Below, one piece after another: positions 1-8,772 of a DNA stretch of 64,000 bases (positions are counted from its first letter, which is position 1; the number at the start of each line of letters is the position of its first letter). Source of the DNA: Schaalia sp. HMT-172 (lineage in GTDB: Bacteria > Actinomycetota > Actinomycetes > Actinomycetales > Actinomycetaceae); the NCBI RefSeq assembly GCF_030644365.1, contig NZ_CP130058.1, positions 496,001 to 560,000 on the forward strand, written 5' to 3'. Below the pieces are notes generated by a model. It did no database searches and had not been told where the DNA came from. It saw nothing but the letters and a program-made list of their open reading frames with translations. The position numbers and the translations under genes are program-made.

Positions 1-117
1 CATCCGGGGGTACGTCCTGAAAACCGCGGAATATCAACGTTCCGATTTCAAAGTTTGAAAGAGGCGCGGGGGAATTGCATGCGAGATTGTCGAGGAACTG
101 TGCGTGGGAGTCCCGTG

Positions 118-182
118 GCAGCACTACGCCGCGTGCACCCCGTGACAGCGCTACGCCGCGCGCCCCACGCAAGCACTACGCC
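118..182. repeat. short tandem repeat, three units of about 26 bp
   Basis: The core GCACTACGCC or GCGCTACGCC occurs at 121, 148 and 173, separated by 27 and 25 bases, with similar GC-rich sequence between. The last unit runs into the 3' end of the adenosine deaminase gene. Bases 1-117 show no gene or recognisable element. Confidence 0.55.
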
Positions 183-1255
183 ACAGGCGCCGCGAGCCAG
201 GCGTCGATGTCGGCCTTCCAAGCCGCCTTGTGCGAGGGCGAGGCCAGCGACGCGTCGATCGACGAACGTGCCAGAGACGCCAAGGCTTCGTCGGACAGTC
301 CGAACACGTCGCGCGCGACCTCGTACTGGGCGACCAGGCGCGAGCGGAACAGCAGCGGGTCGTCGGCAGCCAGCGCAACGGTAGCCCCGGCAGACAACAG
401 AATCGGCAGCGGCACCTGCGAAAAGTCCGTGTACACGCCCAGGTGCACGTTCGACGTGGGGCACACCTCCAGGGCGATGCCCGCATCCACGACAGCGCGT
501 AGCAACGCAGGGTCCTCGCTGGTGCGCACCCCGTGCCCGAGGCGGGCGGGCGCCAAAGCTGAGACGACCTCGCGCACGGAGGAAGGCCCCAGGAGCTCGC
601 CGCCGTGCGGAACACCCACGAGCCCGGCGCGGCGCGCGATGCGAAACGCGGGGGCAAATGACGCCGTGGAGCCCACGCGTTCGTCGTTCGACAAGCCAAA
701 ACCCACGACGTCACCGGGGCCATCCCCAGCAAACGAGGCGGCCAGGCGCGCGAGGGTGCGCGCGTCCAACGGGTGTTTCATGCGTGAGGCCGCAACGATC
801 ACGCCGATGTCGACGCCGGTATCGCGCGAGGCGGCCCGCGCCTCGTCGATGATGATTTCCAGGGCCGGGGTGATGCCGCCGACGTAGGGCGCGTAGGACG
901 TGGGGTCGACCTGGATCTCCATGCGCACCGAGCCCTCGGCGGCGTCGTCCTCGGCTGCCTCGCGGATGAGGCGGCGCATCGCGGCCTCGGAACGCACGAG
1001 GTGGCGCGCGGAGTCGTAGGCGCGCTGGAAACGGAACCACCCGCGCCCGTCGGCCGGCATGGACGCCGCGTCGATGTGCAGCAGGTGAGGGGGTAGGCGC
1101 ACGCCCTGGGTGCGCGCCATCTCGACCATCGTGGAGGGGCGCATGGCCCCTGTGAAATGCAGGTGGAGGTGGGCCTTGGGGAGGGTCGCGAGGTCACGCC
1201 TGCCCGGTGGGGTGGGGCGCGGGGCCGTCAGGTGAGGGACAGCGGGCGCTTCCAC
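176..1255 (-). CDS. add: adenosine deaminase
   Basis: Zinc-dependent hydrolase that deaminates adenosine (or deoxyadenosine) to inosine in purine salvage; cytosolic. The 359-residue product has the family layout. An HLHFTGAM segment lies near residue 30 (HxH metal ligands; the usual HLHLDG is modified). HGGE in the middle corresponds to the His/Glu active-site segment, followed by LGHGVR, and a late ALAADDP carries the Asp pair that ends the active site. The start is a GTG with a GGGGAG ribosome site 9 bases upstream, only 3 bases after the hydrolase stop, so it is the last gene of a three-gene minus-strand operon. The LDG to FTG change at the first motif suggests substrate preference may differ from classical adenosine; an adenine or other aminopurine deaminase is the alternative. 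Confidence 0.85.
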   Translation of the reverse strand: MEAPAVPHLTAPRPTPPGRRDLATLPKAHLHLHFTGAMRPSTMVEMARTQGVRLPPHLLHIDAASMPADGRGWFRFQRAYDSARHLVRSEAAMRRLIREAAEDDAAEGSVRMEIQVDPTSYAPYVGGITPALEIIIDEARAASRDTGVDIGVIVAASRMKHPLDARTLARLAASFAGDGPGDVVGFGLSNDERVGSTASFAPAFRIARRAGLVGVPHGGELLGPSSVREVVSALAPARLGHGVRTSEDPALLRAVVDAGIALEVCPTSNVHLGVYTDFSQVPLPILLSAGATVALAADDPLLFRSRLVAQYEVARDVFGLSDEALASLARSSIDASLASPSHKAAWKADIDAWLAAPVA

Positions 1256-1258
1256 GAC

Positions 1259-2068
1259 CTAGTGCTCCCCGAGCCAGATGATGATGTCGCGGATCAGGCC
1301 GGGACCCTCAGGCTCGTTGAGGAGCTCGTGGTAGGCGCCGTCGACGATGCGCAGGTGGATGTCGGCGTCCGGGTGCGCCGCGCGTGCCCCGCGCACGAGC
1401 TCGCGCGAGCCCCGCAGGTCCGCCATGAGGTCGCCGGAGCCGTGCATGACCAGCGTCGGCGTGTGCAGGCGCGCGGCCCTCTGGATGACCTCGTCGCCCT
1501 GAATGATCGAGGTCGCGCCCGTCAGGATCGGCACGCCGCCCTTGTAGGTGAGCGGGTCGGCGTCGAAGTCGCGCTGAACCTCGGGGTCTCGCGACAGGGG
1601 GGAGACCTCCATGTCGGATGCGCCCTTCGCCACGACGAGGCCGGGGCTGATTCGCGCGACTGGCAGCAGTTTGCGGGCGCGGGACGGGGAGACGTGGGGG
1701 AGGGGTCGCAGCGCGGGCGCGGACAGGACGGTGCCGCGCAGCCGCGTCGGGTCGAGGAGCGTGGAGGCGGCCGCGATGATGCCGCCCATCGAGTGTCCGA
1801 AGAGGAACAGCTCCGGCGTGCGCGCGTGGGCGAGGGCCGCCCGGCGCGCGTCACCGAAGTCCCGGATGAGCGCGCCGACGTCCACGCGGGCGCGGGGGCC
1901 CTCGGAGGTCCCGTGGCCCGCGTGGTCGTAGAAGGCGACGTCGTAGCCGGCGCGGGTGAGCGCGGAGCGCAGGTGGGTGTAGCGTCCGGAGTGCTCCGCG
2001 TACCCGTGGGCGAGGAGGACCGTCCCGAGGGGGGTCTCCTCGTCTGTCCGTTCGAACGAGACGTGCAT
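1259..2068 (-). CDS. alpha/beta hydrolase, monoacylglycerol lipase-like
   Basis: A 269-residue serine hydrolase of the Hydrolase_4 (S33, monoglyceride lipase) family. Visible elements are LLAHGYAEHSGRY near residue 20 (oxyanion loop), YDHAGHG, the nucleophile elbow FGHSMGG around residue 93, a late Asp in LVMHGSGD and the catalytic His in AYHELLNE. It has no signal peptide, so it is cytosolic; it probably hydrolyses monoacylglycerols or small esters. Its ATG overlaps the aminotransferase stop (TGATG), implying translational coupling. The family is clear, the natural substrate is not. Confidence 0.8.
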   Translation of the reverse strand: MHVSFERTDEETPLGTVLLAHGYAEHSGRYTHLRSALTRAGYDVAFYDHAGHGTSEGPRARVDVGALIRDFGDARRAALAHARTPELFLFGHSMGGIIAAASTLLDPTRLRGTVLSAPALRPLPHVSPSRARKLLPVARISPGLVVAKGASDMEVSPLSRDPEVQRDFDADPLTYKGGVPILTGATSIIQGDEVIQRAARLHTPTLVMHGSGDLMADLRGSRELVRGARAAHPDADIHLRIVDGAYHELLNEPEGPGLIRDIIIWLGEH

Positions 2069-3273
2069 CAGGCGAAGAGCTCCTGAACGCGGGTGATGCC
2101 CTCGACGAGGTCGTCGTCGGACAGGGCGTAGGAGAAGCGCAGGAAGCCGGAGCGGCCGAAGGCCTCGCCCGGGACCGCCGCGACCTCGACCTCGTCGAGG
2201 ATCAGGTCGGCGAGTTCGCCCGACGTGTTGGCGACGCGGCCGCGGATGTCGCGTCCCAGCAGGCGCTCGACGGAGGGGTAGACGTAGAACGCGCCCTTGG
2301 GCGTGGGGACGTCGAAGCCGTCGATCTGGCGCAGCATGTCAACGATCGTGCGGCGGCGACGGTCGAAGGCGACGCGCATCTCGTTCACGGCGTCCAGGGA
2401 GCCGGACACGGCGGCGCGCGCGGCCTCCTGGGCGATGTTGTTGACGTTGGAGGTCAGGTGCGACTGGAAGGACAGGGCGGCCTTGATGACGTCGGAGGGG
2501 CCGATCATCCAGCCCACTCGCCAGCCGGTCATGGCGTAGGTCTTGGCCACGCCGTTGAGGATGACGGCCTGGTCTGCCAGTTCGGGCACGAGCTTGACGA
2601 TGTGCGCGCTCTGCGCGTCCTCGTACAGCAGGTGCTCGTAGATCTCATCCGAGATGACCCAGATGCCGTGCTCGAGGGCCCACTGGCCGATCGCGGTCAG
2701 TTCCTCGGGCGTGTAGACGCTGCCCGTCGGGTTGGACGGCGAGCACATGAGCAGGACCTTCGTGCGGGGGGTGCGGGCGGCCTCGAGCTGCTCGACGCTC
2801 ACCTTGTAGTCCTGGTCGGCGCCCGCGAACACCTCGACGGGGGTGGCGCCGGCGAGCTTGACGACCTCAGGGTAGGTGGTCCAGTAGGGGGTCGGCAGGA
2901 TGGCCTCGTCGCCGGGGCCCAGCAGTGCGGCGAAGGCCTGGAAGACGGCCTGCTTGCCGCCGTTGGTGACGACGATGTCGGAGGGGGAGACCTCGTAGCC
3001 GGAGTCGCGCAGGGTCTTGGCGGCGATGGCCTCGCGTAGCGCGGGCAGGCCCGCGGCGGGCGTGTAGCGGTGCATCGCGGGGTTGCGCGCGGCCTTGACG
3101 GCGGCCTCGACAATGTAGTCGGGCGTAGCGAAGTCGGGTTCGCCGGCGCCGAAGCCGATCACCGGGCGGCCGGCGGCCTTGAGGGCCTTGGCCTTCGCGT
3201 CCACGGCCAGGGTCGCGGACGGCGTGATGGCGTTGAAACGATCAGAGACACGGGTGCGAGGAGTATTGGTCAC
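2068..3273 (-). CDS. aspC: aspartate/aromatic aminotransferase, class I
   Basis: PLP-dependent class I/II aminotransferase, 401 residues from the chosen start, close to type Ib aspartate aminotransferases. [11 protein letters not shown] is the N-terminal substrate loop, SPSNPTGSV is the conserved Asn motif, and [16 protein letters not shown] contains the Schiff-base lysine. The C-terminal FLRFSYAL carries the carboxylate-binding arginine. It interconverts aspartate/2-oxoglutarate and oxaloacetate/glutamate; prephenate or other substrates are possible. The GTG start at 3273 is preferred because the family alignment begins there. GGAGGG lies immediately before the GTG, unusually close, and an upstream ATG at 3345 would add a Pro/Arg-rich 24-residue extension unlike the family. 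First gene of the operon with the hydrolase and deaminase. Confidence 0.88.
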   Translation of the reverse strand: MTNTPRTRVSDRFNAITPSATLAVDAKAKALKAAGRPVIGFGAGEPDFATPDYIVEAAVKAARNPAMHRYTPAAGLPALREAIAAKTLRDSGYEVSPSDIVVTNGGKQAVFQAFAALLGPGDEAILPTPYWTTYPEVVKLAGATPVEVFAGADQDYKVSVEQLEAARTPRTKVLLMCSPSNPTGSVYTPEELTAIGQWALEHGIWVISDEIYEHLLYEDAQSAHIVKLVPELADQAVILNGVAKTYAMTGWRVGWMIGPSDVIKAALSFQSHLTSNVNNIAQEAARAAVSGSLDAVNEMRVAFDRRRRTIVDMLRQIDGFDVPTPKGAFYVYPSVERLLGRDIRGRVANTSGELADLILDEVEVAAVPGEAFGRSGFLRFSYALSDDDLVEGITRVQELFA

Positions 3274-3400
3274 CCCTCCATGGTCCCACGTCGCGCGCCC
3301 GCGCGGGTTTTCGGCCCCGCAATGTGCGCGTGGGCTACCTCTCATTTACGAGGTGTGGGCTGGTATTTCGGGGATTGTCGGGGCGTCGCATGGTTCTCAG

Positions 3401-3429
3401 TTGGACAAGCGCATGTCCATCCATTAATG
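3401..3429 (+). promoter_or_regulatory. putative sigma-70 promoter for tRNA-Trp
   Basis: TTGGAC at 3401-3406 and TTAATG at 3424-3429 (17-bp spacer) place a start near 3436, about 18 bases before the tRNA. secE may be co-transcribed with the tRNA from here. Confidence 0.45.
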
Positions 3430-3453
3430 TTTCTCAGGCAGGTTTTCCTGCGT

Positions 3454-3526
3454 AGGGCAGTGGCGCAATTGGTAGCGCACCGGTCTCCAAAACCGGCGGT
3501 TGTGGGTTCGAGTCCCGCCTGCCCTG
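3454..3526 (+). tRNA. trnW: tRNA-Trp (CCA)
   Basis: Complete cloverleaf of 73 nt. The acceptor stem AGGGCAG pairs with CTGCCCT and G is the discriminator base. The anticodon stem CCGGT/ACCGG encloses CTCCAAA with anticodon CCA at 3487-3489, and the T arm is GTGGG-TTCGAGT-CCCGC. No CCA is encoded. A tRNA-Trp directly before secE-nusG is a common actinobacterial arrangement. Confidence 0.97.
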
Positions 3527-3560
3527 CGGATAAGGCTGATATTTTCGCAGGAGGGTTCCA

Positions 3561-3857
3561 ATGGCCGCAGAAAAAGCCTCGGACGTCGAATCCTCGCGCC
3601 GAGATCGTACCAAGACGAGCGCAACACGTAAGCGCGGTGATGCCGACAAGGGGCAGATCAAGAAGGTCGGCTTCTTCGGCCGCATCTTCCTCTTCTTCAA
3701 GCAGGTCATCGACGAGATGAAGAAGGTGACCTATCCGACCGGATCGGAAACCTGGACGTACTTCGTCGTCGTCGTTGTGTTTGTTGCCGCAATCATGCTT
3801 TTCGCTGGTCTCTTGGACTTCGGATTCGGTAAGCTAAGTGCATTGATCTTCGGCTGA
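3561..3857 (+). CDS. secE: protein translocase subunit SecE
   Basis: 98-residue small membrane subunit of the SecYEG translocon that clamps SecY. The charged N-terminal half is cytosolic. The conserved amphipathic [20 protein letters not shown] lies at about residues 37-56, followed by one C-terminal transmembrane helix rich in Val/Ile/Phe. The start has a GGAGGGTTCCA ribosome site, and the gene lies 34 bases after tRNA-Trp. Placement before nusG and the L11 operon is standard. A terminator-like hairpin separates it from nusG. Confidence 0.96.
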   Translation: MAAEKASDVESSRRDRTKTSATRKRGDADKGQIKKVGFFGRIFLFFKQVIDEMKKVTYPTGSETWTYFVVVVVFVAAIMLFAGLLDFGFGKLSALIFG

Positions 3858-3865
3858 CACCGACG

Positions 3866-3900
3866 AACCCGCCCGCAGGACACTGCAGGCGGGTTTCTTT
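3866..3900 (+). terminator. intrinsic terminator between secE and nusG
   Basis: A 13-bp stem with one mismatch (3866-3878 with 3883-3895), loop GACA, then TCTTTC. It would reduce read-through from secE into nusG. Confidence 0.7.
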
Positions 3901-3933
3901 CACGGTGTGGCCCCATTCGCAGGAGGAATAGTC

Positions 3934-4776
3934 GTGACCGACGAAAACTACACCGAGGCCCAGTCCTTCGAGGCTTCCCACGAGGCCGTCGAGCAAGAAA
4001 CCGCCGAGGCGCTGGCCGACGGCCAGGCCCTGGAGGTCGTTGAGGAAGTCGTCGAGGAGGTCGCCGCCCAGGAGGCCGCTAAGGACGAGGCCGCTCAGGA
4101 CGAGGCCGCCGCTGCAGACGCCCCCGCCGGGGATGGCGCTCAGGACGAGGCCGCCCCGGCCTCGGTCGAAGAAGAGGCGATCGCCAAGCTGCGCCGCAAG
4201 CTCTACATGTCCCCCGGCGACTGGTACGTCATCCACACCTACTCCGGCCACGAGCGCAAGGTGAAGGCGAACCTCGAGCAGCGCATCACCACGCAGAACA
4301 TGGAAGACTACATCTTCGCGGTCGAGGTCCCGGACGAGTACGTCATGGAGTACCGCGGCAACGCGAAGAAGCGCGTGCGCCACGTGCGCATCCCTGGCTA
4401 CGCCATCGTCTGCATGGACTTCAACGAGGCCTCGTACCGCGTCGTCAAGGAGACCCCGGCCGTCACCGGCTTCGTGGGCGACCAGCACAACCCCGTGCCG
4501 CTCTCGATTGACGAGGTCGTCATGCTCCTGACGCCCAACGTCCTCGAGGAGGCCGCCGAGGCCGCCAAGGACCAGCCCGCGCCCGTCCAGGTCGTTCAGA
4601 CCCAGTTCGAGGTCGGCGAGATCGTCACCGTCACCGACGGCCCCTTCGAGACCATGTCGGCCACGATCTCCGAGATCATGCCCGAAACGCAGAAGCTCAA
4701 GGTGCTCGTCACCATCTTCGAGCGCGAAACCCCGCTGGAGCTCGGCTTCGACCAGGTGGAGAAGCTCGAGCAGTGA
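3934..4776 (+). CDS. nusG: transcription elongation factor NusG
   Basis: NusG binds RNA polymerase and tunes pausing, Rho termination and antitermination. The product is 280 residues from the GTG at 3934, which has an AGGAGGA site 7 bases upstream; an upstream GTG at 3907 has none. Residues 1 to about 85 form a very acidic Ala/Glu/Asp-rich extension, typical of actinobacteria and absent from E. coli NusG. The NGN domain follows ([20 protein letters not shown]), and a C-terminal KOW domain ([21 protein letters not shown]) ends the protein. It sits between secE and rplK as usual. Confidence 0.95.
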   Translation: MTDENYTEAQSFEASHEAVEQETAEALADGQALEVVEEVVEEVAAQEAAKDEAAQDEAAAADAPAGDGAQDEAAPASVEEEAIAKLRRKLYMSPGDWYVIHTYSGHERKVKANLEQRITTQNMEDYIFAVEVPDEYVMEYRGNAKKRVRHVRIPGYAIVCMDFNEASYRVVKETPAVTGFVGDQHNPVPLSIDEVVMLLTPNVLEEAAEAAKDQPAPVQVVQTQFEVGEIVTVTDGPFETMSATISEIMPETQKLKVLVTIFERETPLELGFDQVEKLEQ

Positions 4777-4792
4777 TGTCACCCACCCGGAC

Positions 4793-4822
4793 TTGGGGAC
4801 AGGCCCGGGTTGGAGTTATCAT
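4793..4822 (+). promoter_or_regulatory. candidate promoter of the L11 operon
   Basis: TTGGGG at 4793-4798 and TATCAT at 4817-4822 with an 18-bp spacer, about 115 bases before rplK. The -10 element fits well, the -35 element is weak. Confidence 0.4.
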
Positions 4823-4937
4823 GCATATTTGTGTGCGTTGGGTGCACTGTGCCCACTGACTCCCAGTGGGACCGCCCCCGACGCTCCGCCCTGGTCGGCA
4901 CCCGTCGGCCAGCACTTCAGTAGAAAGACCCGCATTC

Positions 4938-5369
4938 ATGGCAAAGAAGAAGAAGGTCACCGGCCTGATCAAGCTTCAGATCGCAGCCGGTGCCGCCACC
5001 CCCGCACCCCCCGTCGGCCCTGCTCTGGGCCAGCACGGTGTGAACATTGTCGAGTTCACCAAGGCGTACAACGCGGCCACCGAATCGCAGCGCGGGAACA
5101 TCATCCCCGTTGAGATCACCGTCTACGAGGATCGTTCCTTCACGTTCGTCCTCAAGACTCCGCCCGCCGCTGAGCTCATCAAGAAGGCTGCTGGCGTCCA
5201 GAAGGGCTCCGGCACCCCGAACACCGCCAAGGTTGGTTCGATCACCATGGCTCAGGCGCGCGAGATCGGCGAGGCCAAGATGGCCGACCTGAACGCAAAC
5301 GACATCGAGGCCGCCGCCAAGATCATCGCCGGCACCGCCCGTTCCATGGGCATTACGGTCGAGGACTGA
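4938..5369 (+). CDS. rplK: 50S ribosomal protein L11
   Basis: 143-residue L11, of usual length, beginning [15 protein letters not shown]. It forms the GTPase-associated centre of the large subunit with 23S rRNA and is needed for RelA activation and thiopeptide action. The proline-rich [18 protein letters not shown] hinge and the C-terminal rRNA-binding domain are intact. The ATG at 4938 is chosen because the family begins there. The TipA-like gene about 3.8 kb downstream belongs to a family that senses L11-targeting thiopeptides; the proximity may be chance. Confidence 0.97.
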   Translation: MAKKKKVTGLIKLQIAAGAATPAPPVGPALGQHGVNIVEFTKAYNAATESQRGNIIPVEITVYEDRSFTFVLKTPPAAELIKKAAGVQKGSGTPNTAKVGSITMAQAREIGEAKMADLNANDIEAAAKIIAGTARSMGITVED

Positions 5370-5437
5370 CACTAACCAACCCCCCGTGGTAGGGCAGGCG
5401 CTGCCCGACACCCACGACTGCAAGGAGAAGAAGCAGA

Positions 5438-6145
5438 ATGACCAAGCGCTCCAAGAGCTACCGCGCAGCGGCCGAGAAGGTCCACGCGGACGTGCTGTAC
5501 ACCCCCTTCGAGGCCATGAAGCTGGCCAAGGAGACCACCGTCACCAAGTTCGATTCGACCGTTGAGGTTGTCTTCCGACTCGGTGTCGATCCCCGCCAGG
5601 CGGACCAGATGGTCCGTGGCACCGTTTCCCTGCCGCACGGCACCGGCAAGACCGCCCGGGTCTTGGTCTTCGCCGTTGGTCCGCGCGCTCAGGAAGCGAT
5701 CGACGCAGGCGCCGACGAGGTCGGCGGCGACGAGCTCATCGAGAAGGTCGCCAAGGGCTACACCGACTTCGATGTCGCCGTTGCTACCCCCGACCTCATG
5801 GGCAAGGTTGGCCGCCTCGGTCGCGTCCTCGGCCCCCGTGGCCTCATGCCTAACCCCAAGACCGGCACTGTGACCATGGACGTCGCGAAGGCCGTCAAGG
5901 AGATCAAGGGTGGTCGTATTGAGTTCCGCGTCGACAAGCACGCCAACCTGGCGTTCATCGTCGGCAAGGCCTCCTTCACTGCCGAGCAGCTGACCGAGAA
6001 CTACGCCGCCGTCCTGGACGAGGTGCTGCGTCTCAAGCCGTCCTCCTCGAAGGGCCGTTACCTGATCAAGGGCTCCGTCGCCACGACGATGGGCCCCGGC
6101 ATCCCGCTGGATGTCACCAAGGTCAAGGACCTGCTGGAGAAGTGA
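5438..6145 (+). CDS. rplA: 50S ribosomal protein L1
   Basis: 235-residue L1, the two-domain protein of the L1 stalk that helps release deacylated tRNA. Conserved [22 protein letters not shown], the [14 protein letters not shown] interdomain motif and the C-terminal rRNA-binding part are all present. AAGGAGAAGAAGC precedes the ATG. Second gene of the rplK-rplA pair, 68 bases after rplK. In many bacteria L1 represses this operon by binding its mRNA; no L1-binding mimic was resolved here. Confidence 0.97.
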   Translation: MTKRSKSYRAAAEKVHADVLYTPFEAMKLAKETTVTKFDSTVEVVFRLGVDPRQADQMVRGTVSLPHGTGKTARVLVFAVGPRAQEAIDAGADEVGGDELIEKVAKGYTDFDVAVATPDLMGKVGRLGRVLGPRGLMPNPKTGTVTMDVAKAVKEIKGGRIEFRVDKHANLAFIVGKASFTAEQLTENYAAVLDEVLRLKPSSSKGRYLIKGSVATTMGPGIPLDVTKVKDLLEK

Positions 6146-6170
6146 GCCTCGCTCGCTGACGAAGCAATTC

Positions 6171-6209
6171 GGGTCCCCGCGCAGCGCTGCTGCGCGGGGC
6201 CCGGCTTTA
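6171..6209 (+). terminator. intrinsic terminator after rplA
   Basis: A perfect 10-bp GC stem (6175-6184 with 6190-6199), followed by CCCGGCTTTAT. Ends the rplKA transcript. Confidence 0.75.
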
Positions 6210-6363
6210 TCTGATGTGCGGCGATACGTATGCGTGCTCATGTCTCAAGGCGTGTAGCAATGCTGCGAGCATGACGGGTGCCTCGTAGATGTACGAGAGT
6301 GGTGTGAGCGGCTTTCGTCAGCGGATGCAACCCCGGCCTCGTCTGTGAAACGCGCCGCCATGC

Positions 6364-6392
6364 TTGCGCGGCGCTGCCCGCCCTGTTAAGCT
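6364..6392 (+). promoter_or_regulatory. promoter of the rplJL operon
   Basis: TTGCGC at 6364-6369 and TAAGCT at 6387-6392, spacer 17 bp. The predicted start near 6399 gives a leader of about 145 nt before rplJ. Confidence 0.55.
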
Positions 6393-6398
6393 GATCCG

Positions 6399-6543
6399 TG
6401 CCGAAGACCGTTGGTGTCCACGCTAGTGGAGGAAAATCCAACGCAGGTGAGTGAGCAGCCCAGCTGCAACCGAGCGTACGCCCGACACGAACCTGCGTGT
6501 CGGGTTTTTTCATACCTGCGGTCACGTATCTGGAAGGAGGACC
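6399..6543 (+). promoter_or_regulatory. L10 leader with attenuator hairpin
   Basis: Long structured leader of the rplJL mRNA, the usual site where the L10(L12)4 complex represses its own synthesis. The upstream half (about 6400-6470) could form the L10-binding kink-turn; its exact fold was not computed. At 6481-6489 and 6496-6504 a perfect 9-bp stem (CCCGACACG/CGTGTCGGG) is followed by six T, a full intrinsic terminator just before the GGAAGGAGG site of rplJ. This suggests control by attenuation as well as by translation. Confidence 0.7.
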
Positions 6544-7065
6544 ATGGCGAAGTCCGACAAGGTGGCAGCAGTTGCCGAGCTCGTGGAGCGTTTCCGCGCA
6601 GCCGACGCTGTCCTGCTGACCGAGTACCGCGGCCTGACCGTCGGCCAGCTCAAGCAGCTGCGTCGCGGCCTGGGCGAGAACGCGACCTACGCCGTGGCAA
6701 AGAACACGCTGGCGCGCCTGGCGGCCAAGGAGGTCGGCCTCGACTTCCTGGCTGAGGACCTCAAGGGTCCCACGGCCATCGCTTTCGTCTCCGGCGAGCC
6801 CGTTGAGGCCGCCAAGACCCTGCGTGATTTTGCTAAGGACAACCCCGCCCTCGTGCTGAAGTCCGGCGCGATGGACGGCGCTCCCCTGAGCGCCGAGGGT
6901 GTCAAGAAGCTTGCCGATCTCGAGTCCCGCGAGGTCCTGCTGGCCAAGGCCGCAGGCGTCCTCAAGGCCAAGATTGGTCAGGCGGCGTTCGCATTCAACG
7001 CTCTGCCCGTCAAGGCAGTGCGCACCATCGATGCTCTGCGCGAAAAGCAGAGCGAGGCGGCCTGA
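6544..7065 (+). CDS. rplJ: 50S ribosomal protein L10
   Basis: 173-residue L10, base of the L7/L12 stalk. The N-terminal rRNA/L11-binding domain (MAKSDKVAAVAELVERFRAA, then EYRGLTVGQLKQLR) and the C-terminal alpha-8 region that docks L7/L12 dimers are intact. The start at 6544 has an ideal GGAAGGAGG site. Expected to repress the operon by binding the leader. Confidence 0.97.
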   Translation: MAKSDKVAAVAELVERFRAADAVLLTEYRGLTVGQLKQLRRGLGENATYAVAKNTLARLAAKEVGLDFLAEDLKGPTAIAFVSGEPVEAAKTLRDFAKDNPALVLKSGAMDGAPLSAEGVKKLADLESREVLLAKAAGVLKAKIGQAAFAFNALPVKAVRTIDALREKQSEAA

Positions 7066-7155
7066 CGAGACAGGCCATGTTCCACGCCGCCACCGGCTGC
7101 GTGAAACAAACCAACAATCTGCACTCGTGCAGGCCAATTAGGAAGGATGCCACTC

Positions 7156-7536
7156 ATGGCTAAGCTCTCCAATGACGAGCTCATCGCAGCTTTCAAGGAA
7201 ATGACCCTCATCGAGCTCTCCGACTTCGTGAAGCTCTTCGAGGAGACCTTCGACGTTGAGGCCGCTGCCCCCGCAGCCGTCGCCGTTGCCGCCCCGGCCG
7301 CCGACGCCCCCGCCGCCGAAGAGAAGGACGAGTTCGAGGTCGTCCTCGAGTCCGCCGGTGACAAGAAGATCGCCGTCGTCAAGGTCGTCAAGAACCTGGC
7401 CGGCCTGGGCCTCAAGGAAGCCAAGGACTTGGTTGACTCCGCGCCCTCCACCATCTTCCCCGCCGCGAAGAAGGAAGACGCCGAGAAGGCCAAGGCTGAG
7501 ATCGAAGAGGCCGGCGGCAAGGTCACCCTTAAGTGA
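7156..7536 (+). CDS. rplL: 50S ribosomal protein L7/L12
   Basis: 126-residue stalk protein that recruits translation GTPases. The N-terminal dimerisation domain ([16 protein letters not shown]), an Ala/Pro-rich hinge at about residues 36-58 and the C-terminal factor-binding domain ([18 protein letters not shown], then [11 protein letters not shown]) are visible. An in-frame ATG at 7147 lies directly against AGGAAGG; the ATG at 7156 gives correct spacing and the family N terminus. Confidence 0.97.
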   Translation: MAKLSNDELIAAFKEMTLIELSDFVKLFEETFDVEAAAPAAVAVAAPAADAPAAEEKDEFEVVLESAGDKKIAVVKVVKNLAGLGLKEAKDLVDSAPSTIFPAAKKEDAEKAKAEIEEAGGKVTLK

Positions 7537-7584
7537 CTTTCCCCGTCTGAATCGTTCAGACTCTTCCACCCGACTGGGTGGGCG

Positions 7585-7616
7585 AAACCCCGTCCCGCAT
7601 CCGCGGGGCGGGGTTT
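7585..7616 (+). terminator. terminator after rplL
   Basis: GC-rich stem-loop starting AAACCCCG (7585) and closing CGGGGTTT (to 7616), about 12 bp with one mismatch. Ends the rplJL operon. Confidence 0.7.
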
Positions 7617-8160
7617 GTGCATGTCTGGGCGCGTTGCTTGCGGCGCTGCGGGTGTTCCGGGCGCTGCTGGTGTGCTGTCGGGCCGGGCTGCGCCATGGGC
7701 GGCGGCCCGCCCGCGAGACGTCCGCGCCGCGAGCTTCGCTCGGTGCGTCGGCTCGAAGCCCGGACAGGCCCCGCTGTCGCCCACGGGCACTGCAGTCAGG
7801 CCCGGCCGCTGCCCATGGGCACTGCAGTCAGGCCCTCCGGTCCCTCCGGCGCCCTCCACACCAGTGGCGCCCGGTGTGCTGGCGTGTGGCTTGGCGCGTC
7901 GGCTCATTGTCCGGCCATACCCCGCCACCGCCCACGGGCACCGCAGTTAGGCCCGCCTTCGCCCTCCATACCGATGGTGATGGGGGTTTGGCAGCATTAG
8001 GAGCCGACTGTCGGCGTGTCGGCGGCGTGTCGCGGTTCTAATGGTGCGATTTCCCCAATTGGCGGCGGTGAGGCCGCGACTTGAGGCGGTGTAGTCATCA
8101 AACTGCAGACCGATTGAGTGGAAACGCCCAACATCAGCCTTTTGCCTGAATCAGGCTGCG
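7617..8160. repeat. gene-free region with intergenic repeat mosaic, part 1
   Basis: No credible gene; open frames here have repetitive Arg/Pro/Ala composition and no homology I recognise. A 25-bp unit starting GCCCACGGGCACTGCAG occurs at 7779-7803, 7811-7835 and, with two changes, 7930-7954. The segment 7728-7771 (beginning CCGCGAGCTTCG and running through TCGGCTCGAAGC) reappears with few changes at 40674-40717 after the rRNA operon. The segment 8011-8056 (GTGTCGGCGGCGTGTCGC then TCTAATGGTGC) reappears inverted at about 10368-10410. Confidence 0.6.
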
Positions 8161-8163
8161 TAA

Positions 8164-8271
8164 GTGGATAGGTTGTTGCTATCTGGATAGGTTGTGAGCA
8201 TCCGGATAGCTTATTAACCTATCCGGATCGTCGTATCCTATCCGGATCGTCGTATCCTATCCGGATCGTCA
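8164..8271. repeat. GGATAGGTT palindromic array, copy 1
   Basis: Two GGATAGGTT units (about 8167 and 8194) and a GGATAGCTT unit (8214) are followed by inverted partners ending in CTATCCGGAT (about 8219, 8237 and 8258). Together they could form a long cruciform or RNA hairpin centred on the TAGCTTATTAACCTA segment. Related arrays lie at 11691-11788 and 11976-12056. The right arm here has a tandem TATCCGGATCGTCG unit of about 20 bp repeated three times. Confidence 0.7.
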
Positions 8272-8734
8272 GCTGCCAGGTCGGGGACATCTGCGTGCCC
8301 GAACGGCAGGCCTCGTGCTTCGGTGTGTTATCCACGCTGATGCCTGTCTGATATTCGTGTGTAGCTGGGGCTGTGGACTTTTGCTGGCTGCACTGCCTGC
8401 CCATGCAACGGCCTCCGGCCGTAGTGATCGGCTTCTGGTCCTCCGCCTTCGGGAAAATGCTTGTTGCGGTGAGGCGTGCACCCGATTGGGAAGATTCCAC
8501 CTCTTCTGATCGGGTTGAATCTTCCTGATCTGGTTGAACGGAGCTGATCGGCTCAAACTTTTTGGGATGAGGTACGAGTGTTGGGGAATGCGAGGAACAA
8601 CAGGACGCTCGCAGGGGTGGCTTTTCTATGCCGTGGTGCGTTTTTCGTGGGGCTGTGACGTGGACACGGTGTGTCGCGTGGCTGCGATGCTGGCGTGTTT
8701 TTCACGTGACCGCGACACGGGAACTTTCTTCCGC
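8272..8734. repeat. gene-free region with degenerate 20-bp repeats
   Basis: No gene seen. From about 8501 to 8560 there are imperfect tandem units of the form GATC-GGTTGAA-(N3-5)-TCC (GATCGGGTTGAATCTTCC, then GATCTGGTTGAACGGAG). Matching degenerate units occur at 10640-10745. The rest (8272-8500, 8561-8734) shows nothing recognisable. Confidence 0.45.
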
Positions 8735-8765
8735 TTGACCATGACGCGACGTCAGGGGTCAGAAT
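8735..8765 (+). promoter_or_regulatory. MerR-type promoter and operator of the TipA-like gene
   Basis: TTGACC at 8735-8740 and CAGAAT at 8760-8765 are separated by 19 bp, the over-long spacer typical of MerR-activated promoters. The dyad TGACG-CGA-CGTCA (8742-8754) lies within the spacer, nested in a wider TGACC...GGTCA inverted repeat. A start 7 bases after the -10 element falls at about 8772, one base before the ATG, so the mRNA would be leaderless; no Shine-Dalgarno sequence is visible. Confidence 0.75.
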
Positions 8766-8772
8766 CAATGTC

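Noticed and set aside
8164-8271. CRISPR array
   Set aside because: Repeats are inverted about a centre, spacers are only a few bases and no cas genes are near.
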